From: Aliiruegeria haliotis
GTDB taxonomy: Bacteria > Pseudomonadota > Alphaproteobacteria > Rhodobacterales > Rhodobacteraceae
NCBI RefSeq assembly: GCF_003003255.1
Contig: NZ_PVTD01000011.1
Location: forward strand, 62,001-126,000
Direction of reading: 5' to 3'
Length of the DNA: 64,000 nt
Position numbers and translations under genes: made by a program. Shown piece by piece: positions 62,562 through 64,000 of the stretch (position 1 is the first letter of the stretch; every line of letters begins with the position of its first letter). The notes below the pieces were generated by a model. The model ran no database searches and was not told the origin of the DNA. It saw only the letters and a list, made by a program, of their open reading frames with translations.

Positions 62562-63530
62562 TTACATCCAGCCGCGTTCCTTGTAATACTTCACCGCGCC
62601 CGGGTGCAGGTCAGCCGTCAGGCCGTCCTTGATCATTTCCTCTTCCTTGAGGTTGGCAAAGGCCGGGTGCAGCTTCTTGAAGGCATCGAAGTTCTCGAAC
62701 ACGGCCGAAACGACGGCATAGACGATTTCATCGGAAGCCTGCGCCGAGGTCACGATGGTGGCCTTCGGGCCCCAGGAGGCGATGTCGTCGTCGTTGCCCG
62801 GGTACATGCCGCCCGGGATCGTGGCCGCCGCGTATGCAGTGTTCTCGGCCAGCAGCTTGTCGATACCTTCGCCGGCCAGCGGAACGATGTCCACGTCGCA
62901 GGTCGAGGTGGCTTCCTGCGAGGAGCCATTGGGCAGACCAGCGGCCCAGATGGTGACGTCGATCTTGCCATCACAGAGCGCTGCGGCCTGTTCGGAGGAC
63001 TTCAGCTCCGCGGCGAGCGCGAAGTCACCGGCCGACAGACCTTCGTACTTCATCAGCGTCTCGGCCAGAACGCGGGTTCCGGACCCCGGGTTGCCGATGT
63101 TGACTTTCTTGCCTTTCATGTCCGCGGTGCTGGCGACGCCAGCATCGGCACGGGCCATGACGTGCAGCGGCTCCGGGTGAACCGAGAACAGCGAACGGAG
63201 GTCGGCGTAGGGGCCATCCTCTTCGAACTGGTCGGTGCCTTCGATCGACTTGACCTGAACGTCCGATTGGATAACGCCGAAGTCCAGCTCGCCCTGACGA
63301 ATGGTGCGGGCGTTGTAGACGGAGCCGCCGGTCGACTCGACCGAGCAGCGGATGCCGTGCTCCTTGCGACCTTTGTTCACCAGACGACAGATGGCGCCGC
63401 CAGTCGGGTAGTAGACGCCGGTCACACCACCGGTGCCGATGGTAATGAAGGTCTGATCCTGAGCCATGGCGCCACCGGCGCTGAGGCTGGCGGCGAGCAA
63501 GGCGCCGGCGAAGATCGAGGATTTACGCAT
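62562..63530 (-). CDS. TAXI-family TRAP substrate-binding protein
   Basis: 322-residue periplasmic binding protein with signal MRKSSIFAGALLAASLSAGGAMAQ. Mature residues FITIGTGGVTGVYYPTGGAI are the TAXI hallmark, followed by CSVESTGGSVYNARTIRQGELDFGVIQSD and GSGTRVLAETLM. Characterised members bind glutamate or related acids; the ligand here is unknown. GGGAGAATCTCCA precedes ATG 63530. It is followed by the fused permease gene. Confidence 0.93.
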   Translation of the reverse strand: MRKSSIFAGALLAASLSAGGAMAQDQTFITIGTGGVTGVYYPTGGAICRLVNKGRKEHGIRCSVESTGGSVYNARTIRQGELDFGVIQSDVQVKSIEGTDQFEEDGPYADLRSLFSVHPEPLHVMARADAGVASTADMKGKKVNIGNPGSGTRVLAETLMKYEGLSAGDFALAAELKSSEQAAALCDGKIDVTIWAAGLPNGSSQEATSTCDVDIVPLAGEGIDKLLAENTAYAAATIPGGMYPGNDDDIASWGPKATIVTSAQASDEIVYAVVSAVFENFDAFKKLHPAFANLKEEEMIKDGLTADLHPGAVKYYKERGWM

Positions 63531-63629
63531 TGGAGATTCTCCCATCTGTTGGAACATCCAGTTTTTTTTGGCCGTTTGGTTCGGCTGAGGCAAACTAGTC
63601 TGGACTCAAGATAACACACAAGAAAATCG

Positions 63630-64000
63630 TTAGTTTTTTTTCGGCTTCCAATAAGCGGCATGCGCCTTTCGCACCGCCTCGTAGGACTTGATTCGCTCTG
63701 CGGTCTCCTCTCCGCCACGGTGGAGCAGCACCGAAAGCACTCCTTCGAGCACTGCGGCGATCCCCGAGTAGCAGGCAAAATGGTGGGTGCTGATCGCCGA
63801 AACCGGCATCGATATCTCGGGGCGAAGGTCCGGGAAAGAGATTTCCGAATCGGAGACAAGGATCAGCGCCACGCCTCGAGACTGCGCAAATCGGCAGGTA
63901 TCGACGGTCTCTCGGGAATACGGGGTCGTCATGATGGCGACCAGGACGTCCCCCTCGCCGGCTTCGTTCAATTCGTCCACCGCACTGCCGACATGGCGCG
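63630..64000 (-). CDS. RpiR/MurR-family regulator, C-terminal part (truncated by window)
   Basis: The frame runs off the right edge (RHVGSAVDELNEAGEGDVL...). It is the SIS sugar-phosphate domain of an RpiR-like regulator: VLVAIMTTPYSRETVDTCRFAQSRGVALILVSDSE, then STHHFACYSGIAAVLEGVLSVLL. The N-terminal HTH must lie beyond the window. It is upstream of, and on the same strand as, the TAXI TRAP genes, so it is their likely regulator. Confidence 0.82.
   Translation of the reverse strand, partial: RHVGSAVDELNEAGEGDVLVAIMTTPYSRETVDTCRFAQSRGVALILVSDSEISFPDLRPEISMPVSAISTHHFACYSGIAAVLEGVLSVLLHRGGEETAERIKSYEAVRKAHAAYWKPKKN

Overview
The window reads as a chromosomal segment of an alphaproteobacterium, most likely a Rhodobacterales / Roseobacter-clade member. 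It is GC-rich and densely coded. It has lineage-typical gene orders (DUF4170 / KdtA-like / lpxK; DsbA / DciA / mutY; serC-serA) and an unusually heavy load of periplasmic-binding-protein importers (two TRAP systems, one tripartite tricarboxylate transporter, a ribose ABC system and an orphan oligopeptide-type ABC ATPase). I saw no tRNA, rRNA, CRISPR array, prophage or intact insertion sequence.

Layout. 1-9.6 kb: a truncated SLT-like lipoprotein, an AEC permease, HspQ, gamma-glutamyltransferase, an RsbV/RsbW-like partner-switch pair, thiolase, free Met-R-sulfoxide reductase, GFA protein, RluA-type pseudouridine synthase, aldehyde dehydrogenase and 1-Cys peroxiredoxin. 9.7-17.2 kb: envelope and DNA functions, namely two convergent paralogous L,D-transpeptidases, DUF4170, a divergent KdtA-like protein, LpxK, a DsbA-like thioredoxin, DciA, MutY and an AlkB-type hydroxylase. 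17.2-19.5 kb: a fused two-NBD ABC ATPase and 5-hydroxyisourate hydrolase. 19.9-32.5 kb: a catabolic block for small sugar acids with a TRAP transporter, GntR/FCD regulator, Gfo/Idh dehydrogenase, ABM protein, MBL-fold lactonase-like protein, OtnK, OtnC, a TctCBA transporter and a GlcG/HbpS-like protein. 32.9-38.9 kb: serC-serA with a leader hairpin and a strong terminator, then pflB-pflA for fermentative pyruvate cleavage.

39.3-45.4 kb is the most unusual block. A SixA-NUDIX fusion faces a tightly overlapping set: NUDIX hydrolase, PhoU-like/APH-like kinase fusion, RimK-like ATP-grasp enzyme, HprK-related kinase and, after a 650-bp gap, a small amphi-Trp protein. This matches what I recall as the 'GAK system' (ATP-grasp, amphi-Trp, HprK-related kinase B), a computationally named cluster whose function, as far as I know, is unestablished.

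45.4-51.4 kb: a complete ribose operon in the order rbsD-rbsA-(53-residue ORF)-rbsC-rbsB-lacI-type regulator-rbsK, with a LacI-type palindrome lying between its -35 and -10. 51.6-64 kb: DinB with an N-terminal zinc ribbon; cyanophycin synthetase plus a cyanophycinase with a second, catalytically dead copy of its own fold; a divergent AstE/aspartoacylase-like metallohydrolase; and a TAXI-type TRAP system (fused permease with DUF3394, binding protein) with a UspA protein and a truncated RpiR regulator.

All assignments come from reading translations and motifs by eye. No database search, alignment or folding program was run.
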